Counted from the first letter of the stretch, positions 19,441-29,528 are shown. The stretch: 43,316 bases of DNA from an uncultured Caryophanales bacterium (GCA_946626345.1 CAMOUB010000003.1:1-43316); one strand, 5' to 3'. Numbers and translations: made by a program. Notes: generated by a model from the sequence alone, not told the origin.

Positions 19441-20283
19441 CTACTCCTTAATAACAATTGTTGTTTTTTTAGGATCAATCATTTTTTCATCTAAAATAAT
19501 TTCTCCAATACCCTTTGCTTCTATTCTACCATTAATTGGATTTTTAACTGAATCTATTTTTGATTGTATAATTGCATCTACATCCTTACATAATTCAAAT
19601 GATAGGTCTGTATTTAATAATTTACAATTAATCATTTTGATTCCATCCATGTAGCACATACCTTGATTTGAATCAATAGTACAATTAATTAATGTAATAT
19701 TTTTTGAATTCCATCCTAAATATTCACCTATGATTGTTGAATCATAAATTGTTACATTTTCGCAATTCCAAAATGAATCCTTAGAATTTAATCTCGCATT
19801 ATGTATTTCTATATTTTTAGCTCCATCAAATGCGTAATTACCAGATAATGTAAAATTATCAATTTTAATATTTTCTGAATTCATTAAAAAATAATTACCT
19901 CTTGCTTGAACATTTTTTAATGTTACATTCTTACAAGTCCATAAAAATTCTTCTGCGTTAGGAATCATTGTATTTTCAATTGTTATATTAGAAGATCTTC
20001 TAAATTGCTTAGGAGCTTCAATAAATGAATCTTTAATATAAATATTATCTGTATACCAAATACCAGATCTTGCTGTATCTAGCCATGTTGTATTAAATAC
20101 CTTTATATTTTTAGAATACCATAAAGGATACTTCCATTTAAATATACAATTATATAATTCTATTTCACTTGATTCCTTTAATGGAGATTCTCCATCAGCA
20201 AATGTTGTATCATAAAATTTTGCATCATGTGTATTATATGCAGCTCTTTCTCCTGTTAAAAGTTCTTGTCTAAATTCTTTCAT
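19441..20283 (-). CDS. DUF3737 family right-handed beta-helix protein
   Basis: 'MKEFRQELLTGERAAYNTHDAKFYDTTFADGESPLKES' start typical of DUF3737; ~20-aa repeat 'xxSKNIxxxN'. Confidence 0.82.
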   Translation of the reverse strand: MKEFRQELLTGERAAYNTHDAKFYDTTFADGESPLKESSEIELYNCIFKWKYPLWYSKNIKVFNTTWLDTARSGIWYTDNIYIKDSFIEAPKQFRRSSNITIENTMIPNAEEFLWTCKNVTLKNVQARGNYFLMNSENIKIDNFTLSGNYAFDGAKNIEIHNARLNSKDSFWNCENVTIYDSTIIGEYLGWNSKNITLINCTIDSNQGMCYMDGIKMINCKLLNTDLSFELCKDVDAIIQSKIDSVKNPINGRIEAKGIGEIILDEKMIDPKKTTIVIKE

Positions 20284-20857
20284 CTTTTACCTCCATAAAT
20301 GGGAACAATAAATTATATACATCTACATCTATTCTTTTATCATTAATATCAATATTTCCGCCATTCATTATCCAAATTAGCATTAATCCATATAAAATTG
20401 TTATTATTCTATATGTTAATGAATCAACATCAGTCTCCTTTTTTAATTCATTATTTTTAATTGCATCATTAATGATATTAGAGATAGTATTATAATCATA
20501 TTCAAGCTTACATCTACAATTTAGATTATTTTGAAGCCATGATTTTGTAATTAAAACACCTAAGCTAAAAACACCTTCTTTATATCTTTTAAAATAATAA
20601 TCAAGCTTACTTATGATATCTAGATTACTCATTTTTTCTAATTCTTCATTAATATATCTAAATTCAAGACACCCTATATCAGATATAATATCTTCTTTTT
20701 TCTTGTAATAAACATAAAATGAACCCTTAGCAACTCCAGCAAGCTTAGTTATATCATCTACTGATACATTCTCAAGTCCTTTTTCTCTTACTAGAGTCCT
20801 TGCAGCTTCTACTATTTTAGTCTTTGTTTGATTAGCCTTCTCTTCTCTTTTTCCCAT
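20270..20857 (-). CDS. TetR/AcrR family transcriptional regulator
   Basis: 'KTKIVEAARTLVREKGLENVSVDDITKLAGVAKGSFYVYYKKKEDII' TetR HTH. Confidence 0.93.
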   Translation of the reverse strand: MGKREEKANQTKTKIVEAARTLVREKGLENVSVDDITKLAGVAKGSFYVYYKKKEDIISDIGCLEFRYINEELEKMSNLDIISKLDYYFKRYKEGVFSLGVLITKSWLQNNLNCRCKLEYDYNTISNIINDAIKNNELKKETDVDSLTYRIITILYGLMLIWIMNGGNIDINDKRIDVDVYNLLFPFMEVKDERI

Positions 20858-20878
20858 TTTATCACTTCCTTAGTTTAT

Positions 20879-20919
20879 ATTATATCAATTAATGACTATT
20901 AGTCAATGACTTTTGGTCA
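20879..20919 (-). promoter_or_regulatory. TetR operon promoter with tandem operator palindromes
   Basis: TGACTATTAGTCA (20893-20905) and TGACTTTTGGTCA (20907-20919); minus-strand -35 TTGACT and -10 TATAAT (16-bp spacer) overlap them. Confidence 0.75.
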
Positions 20920-20936
20920 ATTTCACATAATTTAAA

Positions 20937-20959
20937 ATGGCAATCACAAAGATTGCCAT
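20937..20959 (-). terminator. Intrinsic terminator-like hairpin
   Basis: ATGGCAATC-ACAAA-GATTGCCAT after the stop of the 20964-23081 gene. Confidence 0.6.
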
Positions 20960-20963
20960 AATT

Positions 20964-23081
20964 TTAAAGTGTAAATGAATATGAATTTGAGCCGTTAGTT
21001 ACACTATATGATCCAGATTGAAATGAATCTGAAACTAAATATAAAGATGTATAAGTTGAGGCTAAATCAAAATTAAATATTTCATTATTACTTGAGTCTA
21101 ATACTTGATATTTACCACTACTAAATGAATATGAGCTTGATGATTGTGAAAATCCTCCAAATCCTCCACCCATTTGACTTACACTTCCAAATAATTTATT
21201 TTTAAGGCTTGTTGAAGGTTGTTTTTCAATTAGACCTGCTAAAATACAAGTTCCACCTGTAATACTTATTGTTGAATCACAATCTAAGGCACCAGCACCT
21301 CCGCCTTGTGCTCCTGTTCTTGCAATAACAAAGCCTCCTGTTTGAGTATATGTACCATTAGAATCAATTCCATCAGTATCACCTGAACCAACTGTTACAT
21401 CTACATAGCCACCTTTAATTAATATTGTTTTAGCTAAATATGATCCACCTGCGTTTATTCCATCATCATTTGCTTGTAGTTTAATATTACCATTATTTAT
21501 ATTAATTTGATTTCCTTCTATTCCTTCATGTGATTCATTAATTATTATATTTCCACCATCAATATTTAAAATATAATCCGAATGAATACCATCATCCTTT
21601 GAACTAATATTTAAATCTCCACCATTAATATTTACATTACCAACACCAGTTTCACCATTTTCTAATGTTTCACCTCTATTAGCATGTATTGCATCATCAG
21701 TTGATTTAATATTAATTATTCCGCTATTTATTTCAATATTATTATTACTCTTAATACCTTTAGCTGAATAATCAAGCTTTTCAGAATTAGTTTGTTGCAT
21801 ACCACCTGGCCCTGGCATTTGACTTGTCATTTGATAATTAGTCCAACCAAGGTTAATTATGCCATTTGAAATAGATGATATTTGTAATGTATCATATGTA
21901 CTATTTATTACACCACCATCAGATACAGCATAATAATTATCTAAAGAATTTTCTGTAGTAGATTTGTCATATGCAAATAATTTTACATTTTTATAATTAA
22001 AATTATAGTTAGTTTTGTAATAATAGTATGATTGACGTCCTTGCATACTTACAGAATCATATTCTAGGTTTTGGAACTCGCCACTATTAATATCATCATT
22101 ATAATAATATAGGGCATATCTATAATTTGTGTATGTAGATGTCATTTTTAAATACATATTTGTACTACTTTTTTCAATACTTGAATTAGAATATGATGAA
22201 TAATTTGCAGTATAAATTGTAAGTGTTGGCTTATCAATTCCTTCTGTTTCATCAATAATAAAATCATATGCTGCATCTATTCCATCACAAGCTGCATAAA
22301 TATCAATTATTCCACCTAATATATTTATATTTCCTCTTTGATTACCTTTAGATGAAATATCAGAATTTGAAGTTTTTAATCCATCAGAATTTTTAGATAT
22401 AGCAATAATATTTCCTGATTCAATAGTTAATGAATCATTTCCCTTTAATCCATTATTATAAGCATCTACTTTTAAAGTTAAATTCTTTATTTCTAAATCA
22501 TCCTTAGAATGAATTCCATTATTTGATTTACTAGAAATATATAAGCTTCCCTTACCCTTTATTTCTAAATCAGAATTAGAATAAATTGCAGCACTGCCTT
22601 CTGTCTCATCATTTTCTTCTTCTCTATTATCAATAATTTCATTATAAGTATCCTTATTGGCCTTAATTTCCACTTTTGATGCATCATTAACATAAATACA
22701 AGAATTAATACTAGAAGTTAAAGAAACGCCATCTAAATCCAAAATTACCTTTTGATCTATAGCATCAACCTTTATGATTCCATTTTCCAATTTTCCTTTT
22801 AATATATATTCTCCTTCTTCAGAGATTATATATTCGTTATTAACTGGTTCAATCTTTAAATTAGTTTGTGCGTTAATCAATTCAAAATCCCCTGTTATCT
22901 CAACCTTATTTTCTTCAGCATCTTCTGCCTTTGCGGTTGATGTATCAGATGGTTCATCTGATGAAGATAAAGTTACATTACTAAAATCTGTACTATTACT
23001 TATTTTTTTAGAATTAACACACCCTGATAAAAAAAGGCATGTAATCATCATTATTCCATATAATAAATTTTTCTTTTTCAT
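20964..23081 (-). CDS. Secreted lipoprotein, Cthe_2159-like carbohydrate-binding beta-helix protein
   Basis: Lipobox 'LFLSGCVNS'; repeated 'DGIxxxxxLxIxGGxIxI' coils, e.g. 'SKDDGIHSDYILNIDGGNIIINESHEGIEGNQININNGNIKLQANDDGINAGG'. Confidence 0.78.
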   Translation of the reverse strand: MKKKNLLYGIMMITCLFLSGCVNSKKISNSTDFSNVTLSSSDEPSDTSTAKAEDAEENKVEITGDFELINAQTNLKIEPVNNEYIISEEGEYILKGKLENGIIKVDAIDQKVILDLDGVSLTSSINSCIYVNDASKVEIKANKDTYNEIIDNREEENDETEGSAAIYSNSDLEIKGKGSLYISSKSNNGIHSKDDLEIKNLTLKVDAYNNGLKGNDSLTIESGNIIAISKNSDGLKTSNSDISSKGNQRGNINILGGIIDIYAACDGIDAAYDFIIDETEGIDKPTLTIYTANYSSYSNSSIEKSSTNMYLKMTSTYTNYRYALYYYNDDINSGEFQNLEYDSVSMQGRQSYYYYKTNYNFNYKNVKLFAYDKSTTENSLDNYYAVSDGGVINSTYDTLQISSISNGIINLGWTNYQMTSQMPGPGGMQQTNSEKLDYSAKGIKSNNNIEINSGIINIKSTDDAIHANRGETLENGETGVGNVNINGGDLNISSKDDGIHSDYILNIDGGNIIINESHEGIEGNQININNGNIKLQANDDGINAGGSYLAKTILIKGGYVDVTVGSGDTDGIDSNGTYTQTGGFVIARTGAQGGGAGALDCDSTISITGGTCILAGLIEKQPSTSLKNKLFGSVSQMGGGFGGFSQSSSSYSFSSGKYQVLDSSNNEIFNFDLASTYTSLYLVSDSFQSGSYSVTNGSNSYSFTL

Positions 23082-23151
23082 TTTTATCCACCTCTACTGT
23101 AAGTATAGGCAAGAAACCTTAATTAAAACTAAATTAAAATATAACTTTAAT

Positions 23152-23178
23152 AAAAAAAGCTCCTACAATGTAGAAGCC
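23152..23178 (-). terminator. Intrinsic terminator overlapping the S41-like gene end
   Basis: Minus strand GCTTCTACATTGTAGGAGCTTTTTTTA. Confidence 0.7.
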
Positions 23179-24773
23179 TTACTTACAACATCTGATAAAA
23201 CATCTTTATCATATATGTCATCATAATCTATTTCATAATCAACATCTATTCCAAGTTCAATAAGCTTATCATTTTCATCAAATAAGCCATTTAAACTACT
23301 TGCACATATAAGCATACCTGTTGGTGTAGTAAATGGATATATAGCACATCCTCCACCACCAGATTTTTTGCCAATTATTTTAGCAAGATTATATTCTTTA
23401 CAATAATTTACAAAATCATTAGCACAGCTAAATGTATATTCTGATGATAATACAAAATAATTAAAATCATATGCATCATCATCAGTATATGAGCCATCTC
23501 TATTGGCATCTACTTTAAATGTTTCAGTTGCTATTTGACCAGATTTTGTATTTTTGAATTCAAAGTATATATCATCATTAGTTATTAATCCTAAAATTTG
23601 AGCTAAGCTAAATGTATCTCCACCACCATTTAATGTTACATTAAAGATTATATTTTTATAATTATTCTCTTTAGCATAATCTAAATATCCTTTTATTTTG
23701 GAATCTATTCCATCTTCTAATTCAACTTCAAATTCATTAAATGTTATCATTAATGTATTAGAATCTATAATCTCACAATCACTATAATTTTTAGATGAAA
23801 AATCTTTTTTTAGCATACGATGAACATTCCAAAAATTTCTTTCTCTATCAGAATATGGTGCATACTCATTTATATTTTCATTAAACATATCAGTTTTTAA
23901 AATATATGTATGCATATCAGATAATGAGCTTATAAATGAATCAACACCAAAAGATGTATGGTCTTGATTCATAATATCAGTCTTATATAAAGCTAAGTTA
24001 TCAGATGTTTTAAAATCAAAATAATTATTTAAGCCATATAATTCATTAAATGTAAAATCTAAAAAATCATAGTTATATTGCATAAATTCTTTTGTAGGCG
24101 TAAATGTAGGAGTAACATTTATATAATAATTATCATATGAATTTCCTATATATTTATCCCCTAAATAATATAGATAATAATATGATTCTAATGAGAATAT
24201 TGAATTAACAACATGAAAAGGTATAACATTTTTATTTTCTACTTCTTTTATATCAAAATTATATTTAGAAATATCTATTACATCAGGTTTTGAATTATCT
24301 CTAATTTCAGTTGATATCATTAATAAATTTTCATGATATTCTGGAATTTCATCATAGTCTTTATCATCTATAGAATAATAATTGTAATTATTAACAGTAA
24401 TTGTATCTTTATCTGAATCAACTACAAATTTATAATCATATTCACCTTTCATCATTGTATAGATATTATCATTAACACTTACTTTATTTGGATAATAACC
24501 TATATTATTTATATAATCATCTATTGAAACATAAGGTATTACTGAATTATCAAAAAAATATGTATCAATATATGAATCCTTGATAGAAAAATTTTTATCA
24601 GCATTACTAAATGGTAATTTTTTCTTAATAACCTCATTATCTTTTTCAGTAATAGTTATTTCCTCTACAGGCTTTGATTCAGTTATTCTATTAGTTTTTG
24701 TATTTGAATTGTTTTTACAGCTTACAAGAGCTAATGTAAAAGCTGATGCAATAATTAAGAATCCTTTTCGCAT
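23163..24773 (-). CDS. S41-family peptidase-like lipoprotein
   Basis: Lipobox 'ALVSCKNN'; 'NVTLNGGGDTFSLAQILGL', 'YTFSCANDFVNYCKEYNLAKIIGKKSGGGGC' resemble S41 (Ctp/TSPc). Confidence 0.72.
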   Translation of the reverse strand: MRKGFLIIASAFTLALVSCKNNSNTKTNRITESKPVEEITITEKDNEVIKKKLPFSNADKNFSIKDSYIDTYFFDNSVIPYVSIDDYINNIGYYPNKVSVNDNIYTMMKGEYDYKFVVDSDKDTITVNNYNYYSIDDKDYDEIPEYHENLLMISTEIRDNSKPDVIDISKYNFDIKEVENKNVIPFHVVNSIFSLESYYYLYYLGDKYIGNSYDNYYINVTPTFTPTKEFMQYNYDFLDFTFNELYGLNNYFDFKTSDNLALYKTDIMNQDHTSFGVDSFISSLSDMHTYILKTDMFNENINEYAPYSDRERNFWNVHRMLKKDFSSKNYSDCEIIDSNTLMITFNEFEVELEDGIDSKIKGYLDYAKENNYKNIIFNVTLNGGGDTFSLAQILGLITNDDIYFEFKNTKSGQIATETFKVDANRDGSYTDDDAYDFNYFVLSSEYTFSCANDFVNYCKEYNLAKIIGKKSGGGGCAIYPFTTPTGMLICASSLNGLFDENDKLIELGIDVDYEIDYDDIYDKDVLSDVVSKASTL

Positions 24774-25975
24774 TTTAATTCATCTCTTTCTTTATTTAAT
24801 TTAGCATATATCTTATCTGCTTGATTCATTAGAATTGTTGATGCTTTTAATATCTTAACCTGATTCTTTTTAAAGCATTCAATAACAGGTAAAGATAATT
24901 TATTATTTGTAGCACTTTCTTCTAATATTGAAATAGTTTTTTCAATACTCCATGCTTCTTTATAGCTTCTTTTAGCAATTAGGGCTGATATTACATCAGC
25001 AACCTGTAATATTTGTTGATCAATAGTTAAATTTTGACCTTTAATCTTATTAGGGTAGCCTGAACCATCCATCCTTTCATGATGTCTATAAGCTATTTCA
25101 ATAATATCATAGTCCATTTTAAATGTTAGTATTTCTTTAGTAAACTCAACATGTTTTTTCATTCTGTTATATTCTGTATCGGTTAGCTTATCAGGCGTTT
25201 CTAATATCTTAAGAGGAATACATACCTTACCTAAATCATGAGCTAGACCTGCAACATATATCTTTTTACATCTAACATTTTTAATTTTCATATATTTAGC
25301 TAATTTATATGCAATTATAGCTGTAACCTTTGAATGATATAGTGTCTGAGCACTATACATTTCAAATAGAGACGATAGCATTGTAAAGAATTCAGTTTTT
25401 TCACGTCTATTAAACATCATTTTAGATATGTATTTATAGATTATAGTTTTATAGTGCATTGAATTAATTTCATAAAAAATATCTGTTGTTTTAACTAATC
25501 TAGATAGAGCATAAATATCTAAATGGTTATATTTATTCTTCTCTTCTAATATTTTATTTAATGCTTCATCTTTATCATTTAATTTAAATAAATATTCTGT
25601 ATATTTTTTAATTAAAGCACATTTAATACCATCAGAATATTGAATTGATAATTTCATCTTTTTATTTTCATATAGTAATATTTCAGCATAGTTTTTAAGT
25701 GGTGAGAAATATTTTAAAAATAAATAAGTTTCATTTTTAATTGTTTCTTTATTAGTATCATCATATAGTTTTCCACAATCATTAAAGCAAGCTAAAAAAA
25801 CATATTTTTTAATTGTTTTATTAGGTATACTTTGGATTTTTGCAAATCTATATAAAATAAATGCGTATTTTAGATTAAATTCCATTAATTTTGTGTCTAT
25901 CTTAGACATAAAATCAATTGCTATTTCCCATAAATTTTTAGAAGGTACAATACTTCTACAATTTGGCTCTCTCAT
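24755..25975 (-). CDS. HD-GYP domain protein (putative c-di-GMP phosphodiesterase)
   Basis: 'AHDLGKVCIP', 'YRHHERMDGSGYPNKIKGQNL', 'ADVISAL'. Confidence 0.9.
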   Translation of the reverse strand: MREPNCRSIVPSKNLWEIAIDFMSKIDTKLMEFNLKYAFILYRFAKIQSIPNKTIKKYVFLACFNDCGKLYDDTNKETIKNETYLFLKYFSPLKNYAEILLYENKKMKLSIQYSDGIKCALIKKYTEYLFKLNDKDEALNKILEEKNKYNHLDIYALSRLVKTTDIFYEINSMHYKTIIYKYISKMMFNRREKTEFFTMLSSLFEMYSAQTLYHSKVTAIIAYKLAKYMKIKNVRCKKIYVAGLAHDLGKVCIPLKILETPDKLTDTEYNRMKKHVEFTKEILTFKMDYDIIEIAYRHHERMDGSGYPNKIKGQNLTIDQQILQVADVISALIAKRSYKEAWSIEKTISILEESATNNKLSLPVIECFKKNQVKILKASTILMNQADKIYAKLNKERDELKCEKDS

Positions 25976-26037
25976 AATAAAACATCACCCTTTAAATTCT
26001 ACAAATATTATAACAAATTATATACCTCTATGCAAAA

Positions 26038-26061
26038 TAAAAAAGCAGTTTTAAACTGCTT
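26038..26061 (-). terminator. Intrinsic terminator
   Basis: AAGCAGTTT-T-AAACTGCTT with T-run on minus strand; overlaps the last codons of the 26051 ORF. Confidence 0.75.
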
Positions 26062-26467
26062 GATTATTTTGTCTATTTAACGCAACTAAACCTAAGATTC
26101 CACCAACGATTAATACAGCTGTAATAGAAAGTGCACCTAAAATGATATCTACAATAAATAATGCTTTATTTTTAGAACTATTAATACAGATAGCATACGT
26201 ACCTGCAATTGCACCTGCAATAGCGAAATACATTAATACAGAAAAATATATCATATACATTAACTGTACTTGAGTTGCTTGTTCTTCTGGTGTACCAGGA
26301 AATGATGAATGTAAGTTTCCATTCTTTAAGGCTTCTACAGTGTAATTGTAATATGATTCAGAAGTCCCCATATCCTTAAATATGAAACCTACACCTAATA
26401 ATACTAATGATGTAACAATCGTAATAATTCCACCAACAATTAAAATGATTTTACTAGCTTTTCTCAT
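26051..26467 (-). CDS. Small predicted membrane protein
   Basis: Several hydrophobic segments (IILIVGGIITIVTSLVLLGVGFIF, MIYFSVLMYFAIAGAIAG, IILGALSITAVLIVGGILGLVAL). Confidence 0.72.
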   Translation of the reverse strand: MRKASKIILIVGGIITIVTSLVLLGVGFIFKDMGTSESYYNYTVEALKNGNLHSSFPGTPEEQATQVQLMYMIYFSVLMYFAIAGAIAGTYAICINSSKNKALFIVDIILGALSITAVLIVGGILGLVALNRQNNQAV

Positions 26468-26489
26468 ATAATTTCTCCTAAAGAATTTA

Positions 26490-27233
26490 TTATTCTTGTG
26501 TATATTTTAAATTCTCAGCTAATATGTATGTATTCATTGCTGATAATTCTTCTAAATCATCTCCAATACCTGCAAGTAATAATCCTGCTGCATATACTGA
26601 ATATCTTTGTGCGAAATCTACTGTAACTGTAATTCTTGATGCATAATCAACGATAACTTCTTTATCTCCTTGATCTGCATCATAGAAATTGAATCCAAAG
26701 AAACCATCAATTTGATTACAATAGCCACCTATTTTCATCATAATTGTAATATCTTCTTTCTTTGCAAATTCAGAAATTTTATCCTTATATGCGCCAATAA
26801 ATTCGAATAATGTTTTAACAACATCATTATATGGTAAGAAATAGAAAACTACATCGTCATCCTTAATTTCTTTATAAGGCTTTGCTTCTTTTTTCATAGT
26901 TTCTACATCTTTAGAAATTGCCTCAATTGTTTCTTTTTGTTTTTGGAATAAATCTTTTTTTCTTTCATAGTCGATACAAGCATTTTCTAAATGGAAATAA
27001 TTTCTATCACCTAATACTTTAAATCCATTTTCTTTTAAGAATGCTTGATATGCATCAGCTGAATCCTTATCAATTGTTACTTCTAATACAACTTCTTTTC
27101 TAGCACTTAGTGGTGCAGAAGGTACATATTCTTGTTCATGTGAAGCAATTGAACTGAATGCACGTCTTAAACCTTTTTTATTATAAATTTTTGCATTTCT
27201 TTCGAATAATGCAAGATTGATTTCCTTTGCCAT
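26490..27233 (-). CDS. Conserved-looking protein of unknown function
   Basis: Long ORF, no recognised motif; central Lys/Glu-rich helix; directly upstream of the membrane protein gene. Confidence 0.72.
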   Translation of the reverse strand: MAKEINLALFERNAKIYNKKGLRRAFSSIASHEQEYVPSAPLSARKEVVLEVTIDKDSADAYQAFLKENGFKVLGDRNYFHLENACIDYERKKDLFQKQKETIEAISKDVETMKKEAKPYKEIKDDDVVFYFLPYNDVVKTLFEFIGAYKDKISEFAKKEDITIMMKIGGYCNQIDGFFGFNFYDADQGDKEVIVDYASRITVTVDFAQRYSVYAAGLLLAGIGDDLEELSAMNTYILAENLKYTQE

Positions 27234-27300
27234 TTTTAAAACCTCTCATACATAAAAATCTTTTAAAATTATTATACCAATTATTTGGCTTACAGTCAAT

Positions 27301-27325
27301 AAAAAAGGAAGTCTTAAAGACTTCC
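27301..27325 (-). terminator. Intrinsic terminator
   Basis: GGAAGTCTT-A-AAGACTTCC, then T-run on minus strand. Confidence 0.8.
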
Positions 27326-27329
27326 TATT

Positions 27330-29462
27330 CTATAAAATTTTCTTAGATATTTTGAATGTTCCGTTTTCGATTTTTTCTTCAAATTCGGCAAGCTTAAATG
27401 GCTTACCATATAGATAGCCTTGTAATCTTCCACAGCCTACATCCTCTAAGAATTTAGATTGTTCTTTTGTCTCTACACCTTCGGTTAATGTTTTCATACC
27501 AAGTTTTGTAGCTAATTGAATAATGCAATCAATAATATCTTTAGTTTTATCATTATGTTCAAAATTAGATAAGAATTTCATATCAATTTTAATAACATCA
27601 AATACGAAATCTTTTAATACATTTAATGATGAATAACCAGAACCAAAATCATCAAGCCAAATTGCATAACCATCATTTTTAAGAGATGCTACTGTTTTTG
27701 ATAATGTTTCTACATTACTAGATAATGCACTTTCAGTTATTTCAACGTGAATATAATTTCTATCAATATTATATTTTAATATTGCATCCTCTAATTCCTT
27801 TTTAACATCCATTAATTCAAAATCTAATCTAGAGAAATTAAGTGATACAGGCACAATTGGTCTATCACTATCTAATGATTCTCTTAAATTTTTACATACA
27901 TAATTAATTATAGCCTTATCAAGCTTATGTATTAATCTTGTATTTTCTAATACAGGAATGAAATCTGCAGGTGATAAGAATCCATGTGTTGGGTCAATCC
28001 AACGAGCTAGGGCTTCTGCACCACATAACTCATGGTTTTTAGACCATACAACTGGTTGATAATATGCAACAATCCAACCCTTTTCAATAGCTTCATCTAT
28101 ATGGTTAATTATATATTGACGCTTATTAAATGCCTCATCCATTTCATCATCATATTCTCTATATAAAACACCATATTCGTGCTTAATAATTCCACAAGCA
28201 TATCTTGCCTTATCAATTGCTCTATTAGGGTCTTCGTCTTTCTTTGGCTTATATCCACCAACCTTTAATAAAACAAATAGACCGTCAGCTAATTCTTTTA
28301 CTATTTCATCTAATCTATTAATCTTTTCTTCAAATGTATTTATAGATGTATATACAACAAAGTGATCATCTGATTGTCTTGCTATTAAATCTTTACTAAA
28401 TGTTTCTTCTATTTTTTTTGCAAAATTAATTAAAAATTCATTTCCGCCATCAAAGCCTCTATGTTCATTAATAGCTCTAAAGTTTGTTAAATTTAAAAAT
28501 AAGAATATCTTATCTTTATTGTCATAATATACTTTAACTGTAGATGTAATAAATTTAACATTTGTAATATTTGTTAAATGATCATGATTTGCTTCATAAA
28601 TTAACAATTCATCTTTCTTTGCTTCTGCAACACGCTGCTGATAAATACTTATCGCAATCATTGTTAATGATATTAAGAAGGTAATATAATTTATTTTATC
28701 TCCGTCTAAGAATTCTCTATTTGGATACGTATCAAGGAAATAATAAAATAACATAAATACACCTGATAATATCAAAATTGAAATATATGGCTTCCAAATT
28801 AATAAGCATGCTACAAAGATTATCATTGTTAAAAAGCATGTTATCATCTTAGGTCTAGATTTAGAAATAAAGTCTGAATATCCAACCTTTATACCGAAAA
28901 GTAAACAAACAAGTGCAAAGCATATAATTATTATCATAGATAATACTGTATTATTTACTCTATATTTTCTTCTATAAATTGTATGTGCTAATATAGATGC
29001 ACCAAGTAATGGCATAGATGCATATAATAAAATAGTTGTAATCCTATTAATATCTGTTCCTACTATATGCTCTGCAAATAATAAAAACGGCCATAATATA
29101 CATATTGATGCAATTATTATATTTGCTATGAATAATGCCTTACTATTACTCTTTTTTAAGAATGTTATTGCAAATATTATTATCGCAATTGAACAAACAA
29201 TAAACAATACATAAAAAGACATAAATCCAAATATAAAATCTAAATTAGATGTATAAGGAGCCTGAAAATTATCAATTCCAGGAATAATGTACTCTCTTAT
29301 TTGTCTTATAATCATCCATATCTCAAGTACTATGATAATAGATGACATATAAATACTACTTTTTATATTTGCTTCATTTAAATATGCTTTAACATATTTA
29401 GAATTTCTTTTAAAACCGAATAATTCTAATAAAAAATTGAAAAAAGGTTTTAACTTGGACAT
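27330..29462 (-). CDS. Membrane protein with degenerate GGDEF and intact EAL domain (c-di-GMP phosphodiesterase)
   Basis: GGDEF position reads RQSDDHF; 'GAEALARWIDP', 'EITESAL', 'LDDFGSGYSSL', 'IKIDMKFL', 'TEGVETKEQ'. Confidence 0.92.
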   Translation of the reverse strand: MSKLKPFFNFLLELFGFKRNSKYVKAYLNEANIKSSIYMSSIIIVLEIWMIIRQIREYIIPGIDNFQAPYTSNLDFIFGFMSFYVLFIVCSIAIIIFAITFLKKSNSKALFIANIIIASICILWPFLLFAEHIVGTDINRITTILLYASMPLLGASILAHTIYRRKYRVNNTVLSMIIIICFALVCLLFGIKVGYSDFISKSRPKMITCFLTMIIFVACLLIWKPYISILILSGVFMLFYYFLDTYPNREFLDGDKINYITFLISLTMIAISIYQQRVAEAKKDELLIYEANHDHLTNITNVKFITSTVKVYYDNKDKIFLFLNLTNFRAINEHRGFDGGNEFLINFAKKIEETFSKDLIARQSDDHFVVYTSINTFEEKINRLDEIVKELADGLFVLLKVGGYKPKKDEDPNRAIDKARYACGIIKHEYGVLYREYDDEMDEAFNKRQYIINHIDEAIEKGWIVAYYQPVVWSKNHELCGAEALARWIDPTHGFLSPADFIPVLENTRLIHKLDKAIINYVCKNLRESLDSDRPIVPVSLNFSRLDFELMDVKKELEDAILKYNIDRNYIHVEITESALSSNVETLSKTVASLKNDGYAIWLDDFGSGYSSLNVLKDFVFDVIKIDMKFLSNFEHNDKTKDIIDCIIQLATKLGMKTLTEGVETKEQSKFLEDVGCGRLQGYLYGKPFKLAEFEEKIENGTFKISKKIL

Positions 29463-29528
29463 ATTAAATTCATCTCCTAATAGATAAAAGGTAATTTACA
29501 AGATAATTATAACACAATATATAAAAAT

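Noticed and set aside
18234-24804. Plus-strand ORFs 18234-18515, 22774-23226, 24580-24804
   Set aside because: Antisense to strong minus-strand CDSs; no supporting motifs.
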